DNA from: Roseicyclus persicicus
GTDB taxonomy: Bacteria > Pseudomonadota > Alphaproteobacteria > Rhodobacterales > Rhodobacteraceae
Length of the DNA: 64,000 nt
NCBI RefSeq assembly: GCF_012395815.1
Contig: NZ_JAAZQQ010000002.1
Location: 310,001-374,000 of the forward strand
Direction: 5' to 3'
Below, in pieces: positions 12,261 through 20,820 of this stretch; position 1 is the stretch's first letter, and each line of letters begins with the position of its first letter. The position numbers and the translations under genes are program-made. The notes below the pieces were generated by a model, which was not told where the DNA came from, searched no databases, and worked only from the letters and a program-made list of their open reading frames with translations.

Positions 12261-12773
12261 ATGACGAAGGCCCGGAAGTCGCAAGAGTTCAGCCCCAATG
12301 ATTATGTCGTCTACCCCGCCCACGGGGTCGGCAAGATCGTGTCGATCGAGGAGCAGGAAATCGCTGGCCTCAAGCTGGAACTCTTCGTGATCTCCTTCGA
12401 GAAGGACAAGATGACGCTGCGCGTCCCGACCGCCAAGGCGGCCGAGGTGGGCATGCGGTCGCTGTCCTCTCCCGACATCGTGTCGAAGGCGATGGACACG
12501 CTCAAGGGCAAGGCCCGGGTCAAGCGCGCCATGTGGTCCCGCCGCGCGCAGGAATACGAGCAGAAGATCAACTCGGGCGACCTGATCTCGATCGCCGAGG
12601 TGGTCCGCGACCTGCACCGGGCCGACGACCAGCGCGAGCAGTCCTATTCCGAGCGCCAGCTCTACGAGGCCGCGCTGGAGCGGCTGACCCGCGAGCTGGC
12701 CGCCGTCAAGGGCATGGACGAGGCCGGCGCCCAGAAACAGGTCGACGCCGTCCTGACCGCCCGCGCGGCGTAA
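12261..12773 (+). CDS. carD: CarD-family RNA polymerase-binding regulator
   Basis: 170 residues. The N-terminal Tudor-like RNAP-interaction domain (FSPNDYVVYPAHGVGKIVSI, residues about 10-65) resembles the TRCF beta-binding domain. The helical C-terminal domain has the basic KARVKRAMWSRRAQEYEQKI segment and a conserved Trp. In Rhodobacter and related groups CarD stabilises open complexes at promoters that deviate from consensus. A clear intrinsic terminator follows at 12798. The ATG follows AGGAACCAGGA. A hairpin in the leader may control it. Confidence 0.93.
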   Translation: MTKARKSQEFSPNDYVVYPAHGVGKIVSIEEQEIAGLKLELFVISFEKDKMTLRVPTAKAAEVGMRSLSSPDIVSKAMDTLKGKARVKRAMWSRRAQEYEQKINSGDLISIAEVVRDLHRADDQREQSYSERQLYEAALERLTRELAAVKGMDEAGAQKQVDAVLTARAA

Positions 12774-12797
12774 TCCCGCCTGCGTCAGAAAGTATGG

Positions 12798-12833
12798 CCC
12801 GCCGTACCTTTGGTGCGGCGGGTTTTCTGTTAT
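12798..12833 (+). terminator. Intrinsic terminator of carD
   Basis: Arms CCCGCCG (12798-12804) and CGGCGGG (12816-12822) form a GC stem followed immediately by TTTTCTGTTAT. This is one of the few textbook rho-independent terminators in the window. It lies 24 bp after the carD stop, so the downstream lipoprotein gene probably has its own promoter. Confidence 0.85.
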
Positions 12834-12896
12834 GCTCGCCCCCGGGACCTGACCCAGATGCGCCGGCCCCCGGCCGGCATTGACGAAGGATTGACC

Positions 12897-13169
12897 ATGA
12901 AGCTCAAGATCACCGCCGCCCTGTTCACGGCCGCGCTTGCCCTCGCGGCCTGCCAGCCGACGCCGCAGAACCAGGCGGCGCTCGGCGCCGTCGTCGGCGG
13001 CGCCACCGGCCTTGCCATCGCGGAACTGACCGACGCGAACCCGCAGTGGACGGCCGTGGCCGTCATCGGCGGCGCCGCCGCGGGTTCTGTCATCGCCCAG
13101 AACCAGACCACCCGCGAATGCGCCTACGCCGACGGGCGCGGCGGCTACTACACGGCACCCTGCCGCTGA
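12897..13169 (+). CDS. Small glycine-zipper lipoprotein
   Basis: 90 residues. The signal peptide MKLKITAALFTAALALAAC ends in the lipobox LAAC with Cys19 as the lipidated residue. The mature part contains GAVVGGATGLAIAEL and VIGGAAAGSVIAQ, two glycine-zipper segments able to enter or pack against a membrane. A short C-terminus with two Cys (RECAYADGRGGYYTAPCR) could form a disulfide. Such proteins are common envelope components of unknown role. The ATG at 12897 follows GAAGGA with good spacing. Confidence 0.82.
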   Translation: MKLKITAALFTAALALAACQPTPQNQAALGAVVGGATGLAIAELTDANPQWTAVAVIGGAAAGSVIAQNQTTRECAYADGRGGYYTAPCR

Positions 13170-13181
13170 CACCGCCCGCGC

Positions 13182-13206
13182 GGCCCGTGCCCGGTGGGCG
13201 CGGGCC
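13182..13206. terminator. Two-way terminator hairpin between lipoprotein gene and antiporter
   Basis: Arms GGCCCGTGCCC and GGGCGCGGGCC pair over 11 positions (one G-T) around a GGT loop, in the 42-bp gap between convergent genes. TT follows on the plus side, but there is no long T-tract, so termination strength is uncertain. Confidence 0.6.
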
Positions 13207-13211
13207 TTGCC

Positions 13212-15194
13212 TCAGGCCTCCCGCCCGCCCGGCCGGCGCGGCGGCACGCGGCTGTCCATCGTGCCGCGGAGCGCACCCGCGTCGCCCGGCCGGCGCGGTG
13301 GCGCGGCCTCCGCCCCCGGCTCGGCCGCGGTGCGGGCCATCTCGTCCAGCTGCGACACCAGCGCCAGTTCCACGTTCGCGTTCAGCTCCCGGGCCCGGGC
13401 GACATAGGCCTCGTTCTCGGTCACCGGCACGCCGGGCTTCCACAGCTCGGCCAGTTCCCGCAGGGTCTGCCGGTCGTGGCGGTAGAAGGCCATCTCCAGC
13501 TCGTGCGCCTCGTAGTCGCTGAGGCCCATGTCCTCCAGCACGTAGCGCGCCGCGCGCAGGCTCGAGTCGAACATCTCGCGCACGATGTGGTCGGCGCCGG
13601 CCTCGTACAGCTCGTAGACATGCAGCCGGTCCTGCGCGCGGGCGGTGATCGACAGGTCGGGGCGGAGCTTGCGGGCGTAGCGCACAAGGTTCACCGCCGC
13701 CTTGCGGTCGTCCACCGCCACCACCAGCACCCGCGCCGTGTCCAGCCCCGCCGCGGCCAGAAGCTCGGGCCGGGTCGGGTCGCCGAAATAGCCGTGGAAG
13801 CCGAAGCGCCGCATCAGCTGGATCGTGGCAAGGTCGCTGTCCAGCACCACGGTGCGAAAGCCCGACGCCTGCACCATCCGCATCACCACCTGCCCGAAGC
13901 GCCCGATGCCGGCGATGATGATCGGCGCCTCCTCGGCGATCTCGTCGGGCTCCGGCGTCTCGGGCGCCTCGACCAGCCGCTTGCGCAGGTAGTCGGACGC
14001 GATGAAGCTGAGCGGCGTCAGCAGCATCGACAGCGCGATGATGAGGAGCAGGATCTCGGCCACCCGGTCGGGGAACACCAGCTGCTGCACCCCGAAGGCG
14101 ATCAGAACGAAGCCGAATTCGCCGGCCTGCGCGAGCCCGAGGGTGAACAGCCAGCGGTCCCCGCCCCTGAGCCCGAAGGCGAGCGTGATGCCGAGGAGCA
14201 CGAGCCCCTTCAGCACCATCACCGCAAGGGTCAGACCGAGGATCAGCACGGGGTTGGCGAACAGCGTGCCAAAGCTGATGCCGGCGCCCACGGTGATGAA
14301 GAACAGGCCGAGGAGCAGGCCCTTGAAGGGCTCGATGTTGGCCTCGAGCTCGTGCTTGAACTCGGAGTTGGCCAGCACCACGCCGGCGACGAAGGCCCCC
14401 AGCGCGGGGCTGAGGCCGACGAGGATCATCAGCACCGCGATGGCGACCACGATCACCAGCGCCACGGCCGTATACATCTCGCGCAGCCGCGACATGTGGA
14501 TGAAGCGGAACAGGTGCGGCGACAGGTAACGCCCGGCGAGGATCACGGCGGCGACGGCCCCGAGGGTGACGAGGGTCACGCCCCAGGCGGGCAGCCCCTC
14601 GACCAGCGAGATGGCGTGGTGGGCGTCCTCCTCGGCGTGGCGCTGGATCGAGCCGTCCTGGGCAAAGCGGGGGAACACCGCGGCGCTGGCCAGCAGCGGC
14701 AGGAGCGCGAGGAAGGGGATCACGGCGATGTCCTGGGTCAGCAGCACCGAAAATGCCGAGCGCCCGCCGTTCGTCTGCATCAGCTGCTTTTCGTTCAGCG
14801 TCTTGAGCACGATGGCGGTGGAGGACAGGGCCAGCGTCATGCCGATGGCGACGGCCAGCGGCAGGGGCAGGCCGATCGCCACGGCGCCCGCCGCAAGCAC
14901 CGCGATGGTCACGACGATCTGCGCGCCGCCCAGCCCGAACAGCTTGCGCCGCATCTCCCACAGGCCCTTGGGGTCGAGTTCCAGCCCGATCAGGAACAGC
15001 ATCAGGACGACGCCGAACTCGGCGTAATGCTGCAGGTCCGCGGCCTCGGACCCGACCAGACCCAGCACCGGCCCGATGGCGATGCCCGCGATCAGGTAGC
15101 CCAGCACCGACCCGAGGCCGAAGCGCACCGACAACGGCACGGCGATGACCATGGCGGTCAGGTAGATGGTGGCCTGCAGAAGGATGCCTTCCAT
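13212..15194 (-). CDS. Kef-type monovalent cation:proton antiporter (CPA2) with TrkA-N domain
   Basis: 660 residues. The N-terminal two thirds (about 1-385) is a multi-helix Na+/H+ exchanger domain: LIAGIAIGPVLGLV, FGVVLMLFLIGLELDPK and LALSSTAIVLKTLNEK with the conserved AIV and TQDIAV helices. From about 400 a TrkA-N Rossmann domain follows with IIIAGIGRFGQ. This is the KefB/KefC architecture, a potassium efflux system gated by nucleotide or glutathione in E. coli. No KefF/G-type partner gene is adjacent. The start is the ATG giving MEGILLQATIYLTAMV. It stands alone, divergent from the isomerase gene. Confidence 0.9.
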   Translation of the reverse strand: MEGILLQATIYLTAMVIAVPLSVRFGLGSVLGYLIAGIAIGPVLGLVGSEAADLQHYAEFGVVLMLFLIGLELDPKGLWEMRRKLFGLGGAQIVVTIAVLAAGAVAIGLPLPLAVAIGMTLALSSTAIVLKTLNEKQLMQTNGGRSAFSVLLTQDIAVIPFLALLPLLASAAVFPRFAQDGSIQRHAEEDAHHAISLVEGLPAWGVTLVTLGAVAAVILAGRYLSPHLFRFIHMSRLREMYTAVALVIVVAIAVLMILVGLSPALGAFVAGVVLANSEFKHELEANIEPFKGLLLGLFFITVGAGISFGTLFANPVLILGLTLAVMVLKGLVLLGITLAFGLRGGDRWLFTLGLAQAGEFGFVLIAFGVQQLVFPDRVAEILLLIIALSMLLTPLSFIASDYLRKRLVEAPETPEPDEIAEEAPIIIAGIGRFGQVVMRMVQASGFRTVVLDSDLATIQLMRRFGFHGYFGDPTRPELLAAAGLDTARVLVVAVDDRKAAVNLVRYARKLRPDLSITARAQDRLHVYELYEAGADHIVREMFDSSLRAARYVLEDMGLSDYEAHELEMAFYRHDRQTLRELAELWKPGVPVTENEAYVARARELNANVELALVSQLDEMARTAAEPGAEAAPPRRPGDAGALRGTMDSRVPPRRPGGREA

Positions 15195-15345
15195 GGCGGC
15201 TCCGCGTGATGGGTGTCCGTCCCCACCCTAGGGGGCCGTTCCCGGGGCGTCCATGCCCAGCCCCGTGCGGCAGGGTGCGCGAGCCCCTTGAGCCGCACCC
15301 CGGAATCGGCGCAACTGGGCCGTCAGCCTCAGGAGGTCACGGGCG

Positions 15346-16029
15346 ATGAAACGGTCGGAGATCAACGCAATCATGGCGGAGGCAGAGGCCTTCATGGCCG
15401 CCTTCGGCTTCGTGCTGCCGCCCTTCGCCTACTGGACACCCGACGACATGCTGGCCCGCAAGGACGCGGCCCGCGCCATCATCGACGGGCGCATGGGCTG
15501 GGACATCACCGATTACGGGCAGGGGCGCTATGCCGAGATGGGGCTGTTCCTGTTCACGCTGCGCAACGGCCGGCTGGCCGACCTGCAGCGGGGCGGGGGC
15601 ATGTGCTATGCCGAGAAGCTGCTGATCTCCAAGAAGAACCAGCTGTCGCCGATGCACCGGCACTACCTCAAGGCCGAGGACATCATCAACCGCGGCGGCG
15701 CGACGCTGGCGGTGGAGCTCTACGGCTCGGCGCCCGACGGCTCCTTCGACGGCGATGCGGGCGGGCGCGTGATGTGCGACGGCATCGCGCGGGACTTCGC
15801 ACCCGGCGACGTGCTCAGGCTGGCGCCCGGGGAAAGCGTGACGCTGATGCCCGGCGACTGGCACGCCTTCTGGGGCGAGGGGGGCGATGTGCTGATCGGC
15901 GAGGTGTCGACCGTCAACGACGACGAGACCGACAACTGGTTCCGCGAGCCCATCGGCCGCTTCGCCGCCATCGAGGAGGACGTGGCGCCGACGCACCTCT
16001 TGGTGTCGGACTACGCGCGCTGGCTGTAG
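15346..16029 (+). CDS. D-lyxose/D-mannose ketol-isomerase (cupin)
   Basis: 227-residue cupin of the D-lyxose isomerase family, which interconverts D-lyxose with D-xylulose and D-mannose with D-fructose. The metal site is visible: His104 and His106 in MHRHYLKAED, Glu111 in the same motif, and His173 in DWHAFW. The GEVSTVNDDETDNWFREPIG segment is the family C-terminal signature. The ATG at 15346 follows AGGAGGT. No sugar transporter or kinase is adjacent, so the natural substrate is uncertain. The end leads straight into palindrome array A. Confidence 0.88.
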   Translation: MKRSEINAIMAEAEAFMAAFGFVLPPFAYWTPDDMLARKDAARAIIDGRMGWDITDYGQGRYAEMGLFLFTLRNGRLADLQRGGGMCYAEKLLISKKNQLSPMHRHYLKAEDIINRGGATLAVELYGSAPDGSFDGDAGGRVMCDGIARDFAPGDVLRLAPGESVTLMPGDWHAFWGEGGDVLIGEVSTVNDDETDNWFREPIGRFAAIEEDVAPTHLLVSDYARWL

Positions 16030-16033
16030 CGGA

Positions 16034-16101
16034 GCGGAAAACCCGGGTTTTCCGCATGGGAAACCTCGAGGTTTCCCGTGCGTTTTCCTTGAGGAAAACG
16101 C
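16034..16101. repeat. Palindrome array A (three palindromes, 23-bp spacing)
   Basis: Three palindromes fill the gap between the convergent isomerase and purD genes. P1 (16034-16055) is perfect over 22 bp with GCGGAAAACCC as left arm. P2 (16058-16077) is perfect over 20 bp with GGGAAACCTC as left arm. P3 (16080-16101) has GCGTTTTCCT and its complement around a 2-base centre. The centres lie at 16044.5, 16067.5 and 16090.5, exactly 23 bp apart. There is no T-tract. It may stop transcription from both sides, but the regular spacing links it to the other arrays. Confidence 0.85.
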
Positions 16102-16102
16102 G

Positions 16103-17365
16103 CTAGAGCGCCCGCCACCCGATATCCCGGCGAAAGACCCCCTCGGGCCAGTCGATCGCCTCGACCATCCCGTAGGCCCGGTCCCGCGCCTCCTGCAGGC
16201 TCTCGCCCCGGGCGGTGACGTTCAGCACCCGCCCGCCGTTGGCCCGCAGGGTGCCCTCGGTGACGACCGTCCCGGCGTGGAACACCATGTGGTGCGAATC
16301 CTCGGGCAGCCCCTCGAGGCCCCGGATCTCGGACCCCTTGGCATAGCTGCCCGGATACCCCTTTGCCGCCATCACCACGGTCAGCGCGTGGTCGTCGGCC
16401 CAGGTCACCTGCATCTCGGCCAGCCGCCCCTCGGCGCAGGCCAGCATCAGGTCCAGCGCCTGCCCCCCCAGCCGCATCATCAGCACCTGGCATTCCGGGT
16501 CGCCGAAGCGGACGTTGTATTCCACCAGCCGCGGCTGCCCGTCCGCGATCATCAGCCCGGCATAGAGCACGCCCCGGAACGGTGTCCCCCGCCGCGCCAT
16601 CTCGGCCACGGTCGGCTTGACGATCCGCTCCAGCGCCGCCGTGGCCACCGCGTCGGTCAGCACGGGCGCGGGCGAATAGGCCCCCATGCCGCCCGTGTTC
16701 GGCCCGGTGTCGCCCTCGCCGATGCGCTTGTGGTCCTGCGCGGTGCCGATGGGCAGCACCGTCTCGCCGTCCGACAGCACGAAGAACGACGCCTCCTCGC
16801 CGGCCATGAACTCCTCGATCACCACCTCGGCGCCGGCTGCGCCAAAGGCGCCGCCGAACATCTCGTCGATGGCGGCCTCCGCCTCGGCGACCGTCATCGC
16901 CACGACCACGCCCTTGCCGGCCGCCAGCCCGTCGGCCTTGACCACGATGGGCGCGCCCGCGGCCCGGACATGGGCCCTGGCGGCCGCCGCGTCGGTGAAC
17001 CGCGCCCAGCCCGCCGTGGGCGCGCCGCAGGCGTCGCAGATCTCCTTGGTGAAGCCCTTCGACGCCTCCAGCCGCGCGGCCTCGGCCGAGGGGCCGAACA
17101 CCAGGATCCCCGCTGCCACCAGCGCATCCGACACCCCGGCGGCCAGCGGCGCCTCGGGCCCGACGATGACGAAGTCGATCGATTCCTCCACCGCGAAGCC
17201 CACCACGGCCTCGCCATCGGTGACGTCGAGGTCGGCGCATTCCGCGATCTGGTCGATCCCGGCATTGCCCGGCGCCACGATCAGCCGGTCGCACTTGGGG
17301 TTCTGCAGCACCGCCCAGGCCAGCGCGTGTTCGCGCCCGCCGCCACCGAGGATCAGGATATTCAC
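16103..17365 (-). CDS. purD: Phosphoribosylamine--glycine ligase
   Basis: GAR synthetase, second step of purine synthesis: joins glycine to phosphoribosylamine with ATP. 420 residues from the GTG start, matching the family; the start is set by MNILILGGGGREHALAWA, and 19 upstream in-frame residues lack similarity. Visible are the N-domain GGGGREHA, FVIVGPEAPLAAG, the ATP-grasp IVVKADGLAAGKGVVVA, the signature YNVRFGDPECQV and GTGPNTGGMGAYSPAP-type sequence. The gene stands alone and converges on the isomerase. Confidence 0.96.
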   Translation of the reverse strand: MNILILGGGGREHALAWAVLQNPKCDRLIVAPGNAGIDQIAECADLDVTDGEAVVGFAVEESIDFVIVGPEAPLAAGVSDALVAAGILVFGPSAEAARLEASKGFTKEICDACGAPTAGWARFTDAAAARAHVRAAGAPIVVKADGLAAGKGVVVAMTVAEAEAAIDEMFGGAFGAAGAEVVIEEFMAGEEASFFVLSDGETVLPIGTAQDHKRIGEGDTGPNTGGMGAYSPAPVLTDAVATAALERIVKPTVAEMARRGTPFRGVLYAGLMIADGQPRLVEYNVRFGDPECQVLMMRLGGQALDLMLACAEGRLAEMQVTWADDHALTVVMAAKGYPGSYAKGSEIRGLEGLPEDSHHMVFHAGTVVTEGTLRANGGRVLNVTARGESLQEARDRAYGMVEAIDWPEGVFRRDIGWRAL

Positions 17366-17425
17366 GCGGGTCTCCCGGCTTGCTAGTCTGCCCCCGCAAT
17401 ACAAAGCGGCAGAGGCAGGCACAAC

Positions 17426-17656
17426 ATGCGCAACCCGGACCCTTCGTCACGCCTCGGGGCCTTTGCGCGGTCCAGCGCGGGCTCGGTCACGACGGCCGTG
17501 GCGCTCTTCGCGGTGGCCCTGCTCGCGCTGGCCGCCTTCGCGCTGCTGCAGGCGACGGGCCGGATGCAGGCGCCGCCGCTGATCTTCGCCGTCCTCGGCG
17601 TCGCCGTGCTGGCCGCCGGCTGGGACCTGCTGCGCGAACGCCGCAAGGGCCGCTGA
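17426..17656 (+). CDS. Small two-helix membrane protein
   Basis: 76 residues, no named family. Two hydrophobic segments, about 20-42 (VTTAVALFAVALLALAAFAL) and 49-66 (APPLIFAVLGVAVLAAGWDL), are joined by a short loop, with a basic C-terminus RERRKGR that probably stays in the cytoplasm. It is divergent from purD and ends 4 bp before xseA, so the two are likely co-transcribed. The function is unknown. Confidence 0.65.
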   Translation: MRNPDPSSRLGAFARSSAGSVTTAVALFAVALLALAAFALLQATGRMQAPPLIFAVLGVAVLAAGWDLLRERRKGR

Positions 17657-17660
17657 GCGC

Positions 17661-19220
17661 ATGGACGACCTGATCGAGGACGCCGGCCCCGGCAACGCCC
17701 CCGAATTCACCGTCTCGGAGATCTCGGGCGCCGTAAAGCGCGCCATCGAGAGCGGCTTTTCCCATGTCCGCGTGCGGGGCGAGGTCGGCCGCCTGTCGAT
17801 GCCGCGCTCGGGCCATGTCTACCTCGACCTCAAGGACGACCGCAGCGTTCTGGCGGCCGTGATCTGGAAGGGCACCGCCACCCGCCTCGCCCACCCGCCC
17901 GAGGAGGGGATGGAGGTGATCGCCACCGGCCGCCTCACAACCTTCCCCGGCCAGTCGAAATACCAGCTGGTGATCGAGGACCTGCGCCCCGCCGGCGCTG
18001 GCGCCCTGATGGCGATGCTGGAAAAACGCCGGGCGATGCTGGCCGCCGAGGGGCTGTTCGACGCCGGCCGCAAGAAACGCCTGCCGTTCCTGCCCGAGGT
18101 GATCGGCGTCGTCACCTCGCCGTCCGGCGCCGTCATCCGCGACATCCTGCACCGCCTGCGCGACCGCTTCCCGCGCCGCGTCCTGATCTGGCCGGTCGCG
18201 GTGCAGGGCGCCAACTGCGCCCCCGAGGTCGCCCGCGCCATCCGCGGCTTCAACGCGCTGCCCGAGGGCGGGCGCATCCCGCGGCCGGACCTGCTCATCG
18301 TCGCCCGCGGCGGCGGGTCGCTCGAGGACCTCTGGGGCTTCAACGAGGAGATCGTGGTCCGCGCCGCCGCCGACAGCGCGATCCCCCTGATCTCGGCGGT
18401 GGGCCACGAGACCGACACCACGCTGATCGACCACGCCGCCGACTGGCGCGCGCCCACGCCGACGGCGGCGGCCGAAAAGGCGGTGCCGGTGCGGCTGGAC
18501 CTGCTGAACTGGCTCCGCACGCAGGACGGCATCCTGACCCGCGGGATGACGCAGGCGCTGGACCGCCGGCGGCAGCGCCTTGCCGACCTCTCCCGCGCGC
18601 TGCCCCGGCCCGAGAGCCTGCTCGACCAGGCCCGCCAGCGCCTCGACCTCGCCGCGGCCGGCCTCGCGCCCGCGCTGCGCCACCGGGCGGCGACGGCGCG
18701 CGGCCGCCTCGACGGCGCCGCGGCGCGGCTGGCCCCGGCGCTGGACCGCGCGGTGGGCAGGAAACGCCTTGCGCTGGGGCAGGGGGCGGCGCGGCTCAGC
18801 CCCGCCGCGCTGCAGGGGCTGGTGCGGCAGGGCCGGCGCGATCTTGCGGCGCTCGACCGGCGGCTCGACCCCGCCCGGCAACAGCGCCGCCTCGCGGACG
18901 CCCGCGCCCGGCTCGACGACCTGTCGGCCCGCTTCGCCCGGGTGGCCGAGACCGGCCTTGCCGCCCGCCGCGACCGCCTCGCCGCGCTCGACCGGCTGCA
19001 CCAGACGCTCGGCTACACCGAAACCCTCCGCCGCGGCTACGCCGTCGTCCGCGCCGGCGAGGCCGTCCTGACCCGCAAGACTGAGGCCGAAACCCACGCC
19101 GCGCTCGAGATCGAGTTCGCCGACGGCAAGCTCGCGGTCACCCCCACGGGCGCCACGCCGCGCCCCGCCCCGAAACGCCAGAGCGGCCCCAGCGAACCGG
19201 GGCAGGGCAGCCTCTTCTGA
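17661..19220 (+). CDS. xseA: Exodeoxyribonuclease VII large subunit
   Basis: Large subunit of the two-way single-strand exonuclease ExoVII, which degrades ssDNA to oligonucleotides. 519 residues. The N-terminal OB fold has SEISGAVKRAIESGFSHVRV and GHVYLDLKDDRSVLAAVIWK. The catalytic core has IGVVTSPSGAVIRDILHRL, LLIVARGGGSLEDLWGFNEE and SAVGHETDTTLIDHAADWRA with the family residues. The helical C-terminal part is long and Ala/Arg-rich. xseB is not adjacent. The start follows the small membrane protein by 4 bp. Confidence 0.95.
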   Translation: MDDLIEDAGPGNAPEFTVSEISGAVKRAIESGFSHVRVRGEVGRLSMPRSGHVYLDLKDDRSVLAAVIWKGTATRLAHPPEEGMEVIATGRLTTFPGQSKYQLVIEDLRPAGAGALMAMLEKRRAMLAAEGLFDAGRKKRLPFLPEVIGVVTSPSGAVIRDILHRLRDRFPRRVLIWPVAVQGANCAPEVARAIRGFNALPEGGRIPRPDLLIVARGGGSLEDLWGFNEEIVVRAAADSAIPLISAVGHETDTTLIDHAADWRAPTPTAAAEKAVPVRLDLLNWLRTQDGILTRGMTQALDRRRQRLADLSRALPRPESLLDQARQRLDLAAAGLAPALRHRAATARGRLDGAAARLAPALDRAVGRKRLALGQGAARLSPAALQGLVRQGRRDLAALDRRLDPARQQRRLADARARLDDLSARFARVAETGLAARRDRLAALDRLHQTLGYTETLRRGYAVVRAGEAVLTRKTEAETHAALEIEFADGKLAVTPTGATPRPAPKRQSGPSEPGQGSLF

Positions 19221-19234
19221 CCACCCCCCCCCCT

Positions 19235-19284
19235 CATCTTTGCTTCAAAAATACTCCGGGGGGTGCGGGGGGCTGGCCCCCCGC
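19235..19284. repeat. Dispersed intergenic repeat R2 with GC hairpin
   Basis: CATCTTTGCTTCAAAAATAC plus TCCGGGGGGT at 19235-19264, then a hairpin at 19265-19284 with arms GCGGGGGG and CCCCCCGC around CTGG. It is the same block and orientation as R1 at 1796. It sits between the convergent ends of xseA and the class III aminotransferase gene, consistent with a terminator role. Confidence 0.8.
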
Positions 19285-19293
19285 GGCGCTACC

Positions 19294-20661
19294 TCACCCC
19301 ACCTCGGCGAACACCTTCCTCAGCGCCGCGTCCAGCTTCTCGAACATCTCGTCCATCTGCGCGTCGGTCAGGGTGAAGGGCGGGCACAGCACGATCGACT
19401 GCCCCAGCGGACGGCAGATCAGCCCGTGGTCGGTGCAGGTGTTGGCGATCCGCTCGGATACCGACAGCTTGCCGTCGAAGGGCACCTTGCCCTCGCGGTT
19501 CTTCACGGCCTCCAGCGCCCACATGTAGCCGATGCCGCGCAGCTCGCCGATGTTGGGGTGCTTGGCGATCTCGCGCAGCCCCGCCTCCATCCGCGGGGCG
19601 CCGGCGCGGACCATGTCCATAAGCCCCTCGTTCATCACCACGTCGATGGCCTTGAGCGCCACCGCGCAGCCGACCGGGTGGCCGGACGCCGTGAAGCCGT
19701 GCGGGAACTCCTCGATCGGGTCGATGGCCGCCTGCAGCCGGTCGGTCAGCTCGGGGCCGAGGATCACCGCGCCCATCGGGAAATACCCCGCCGTCAGCGC
19801 CTTGGACGAGATGATGGCGTCGGGCACGAAGTCGTAGGTCTGGCAGCCCCAGGTGTTGCCGGTGCGCCCGAAGCCGCAGATCACCTCGTCGGCGATCAGG
19901 GGAATTCCGTGCTTCTTCAGGATCGGCTGGATCGCCTGGAAATACCCCGCGCTGGGCGGGATCACGCCGCCCGCGCCCATCACCGGTTCCGCGAAGAAGC
20001 CCGCGATGGTGTCAGCGCCTTCGCGCGCGATGACGTCCTCCAGCTCCTGCGCCAGCCGCGCGGTGAACTCCGCCTCGGTCTCGCCCTCCGCGCCGTAGCG
20101 CCAGTAATGCGGGCAGCCGAGGTGGAGGAAGCCCTCCAGCGGGAGGCCGAACACGCTGTTGTAGGGTTTGCCGGTCATCGAGGCCGAGACCACGGTGACG
20201 CCGTGGTAGCCGTTCCAGCGGGTCAGGATCTTGCGCGCCTGCGGCCGGTCCTCGGCGCGGTTCAGGAACCACAGCATCTTGACCATGGTGTCGTTCGCCT
20301 CGGACCCCGAGTTGGTGTAGAACACCTTGCCGCGGGGGAAGGGCGAGACCTCGACCAGCTTCTCGGACAGCGCGACGGTCTGGTCCGACATCCGGCCGAA
20401 AAAGGCGTGGTAGCCCGGGAACCGGTCGTATTGCGCCTTGGCGGCCTCGGCCAGCCCCTTGTGGTCGAAGCCCGCGATCATGTTCCAAAGGCCGGCGTTG
20501 GCGTCGAGGTACCGCTTGCCGTTGGTGTCGACGACGTAGGGCCCCTCGCCATGGGTCAGCACCACGGTGCCGCGCTCGCGGACCGAGGGCAGGTCGGTGA
20601 AACCGTAGAGGGAATGCGCCTCGGCGCGGGCTTCCCAGGAATTCGGGGCGTGGTCCTTCAT
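19294..20661 (-). CDS. Class III pyridoxal-phosphate aminotransferase (amine/omega-amino acid:pyruvate type)
   Basis: 455-residue fold type I aminotransferase. The PLP lysine is Lys287 in ISSKALTAGY, with Asp258 in IADEVICGFGRTG holding the ring nitrogen. NSGSEAND (about 117-124) binds phosphate. The sequence style (NMIAGFDHKGL, GYHGVTVVSASMTG) is that of putrescine/omega-amine:pyruvate transaminases of Rhodobacterales. At the end of a polyamine-type catabolic cluster it could remove an amino group from diamines or from the omega-aldehyde route. The start MKDHAPNSWE is chosen because GGAGA precedes it. Confidence 0.88.
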   Translation of the reverse strand: MKDHAPNSWEARAEAHSLYGFTDLPSVRERGTVVLTHGEGPYVVDTNGKRYLDANAGLWNMIAGFDHKGLAEAAKAQYDRFPGYHAFFGRMSDQTVALSEKLVEVSPFPRGKVFYTNSGSEANDTMVKMLWFLNRAEDRPQARKILTRWNGYHGVTVVSASMTGKPYNSVFGLPLEGFLHLGCPHYWRYGAEGETEAEFTARLAQELEDVIAREGADTIAGFFAEPVMGAGGVIPPSAGYFQAIQPILKKHGIPLIADEVICGFGRTGNTWGCQTYDFVPDAIISSKALTAGYFPMGAVILGPELTDRLQAAIDPIEEFPHGFTASGHPVGCAVALKAIDVVMNEGLMDMVRAGAPRMEAGLREIAKHPNIGELRGIGYMWALEAVKNREGKVPFDGKLSVSERIANTCTDHGLICRPLGQSIVLCPPFTLTDAQMDEMFEKLDAALRKVFAEVG

Positions 20662-20761
20662 GGCGGTCTCCTGTTCGGGTCTGGCGCGCAGGCTAGACGG
20701 GCGGAGGCGCCGCTGCAATCGGGGCCGGCGAAGTGACTGCGGCCATCGTCAGAAATGCGAA

Positions 20762-20813
20762 GCGGGCAGAGTTTTCCTGAAAACTCTGCCCGCGGCCAGG
20801 TCTTCTGAAAGAC
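20762..20813. repeat. Palindrome pair B downstream of the DegT gene
   Basis: A strong hairpin at 20762-20793 has arms GCGGGCAGAGTTTTC and their complement, 15 bp with a 2-base centre. It is preceded on the minus strand by a weaker GTCTT-CTGA-AAGAC hairpin at 20800-20813. Both lie just after the stop of the DegT gene (minus strand), so they may terminate or protect its mRNA. The inner GAGTTTTCCTGAAAACTC resembles the stems in arrays A, C and F. Confidence 0.7.
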
Positions 20814-20820
20814 GTGCGGA

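Noticed and set aside
12058-12264. Possible 68-codon gene upstream of carD
   Set aside because: No ribosome site, composition unlike neighbours, and it spans the likely carD promoter and hairpin.
15195-15345. Riboswitch or structured leader before the D-lyxose isomerase gene
   Set aside because: GC-rich with some self-complementarity, but no known riboswitch core and no clear terminator or antiterminator pair.
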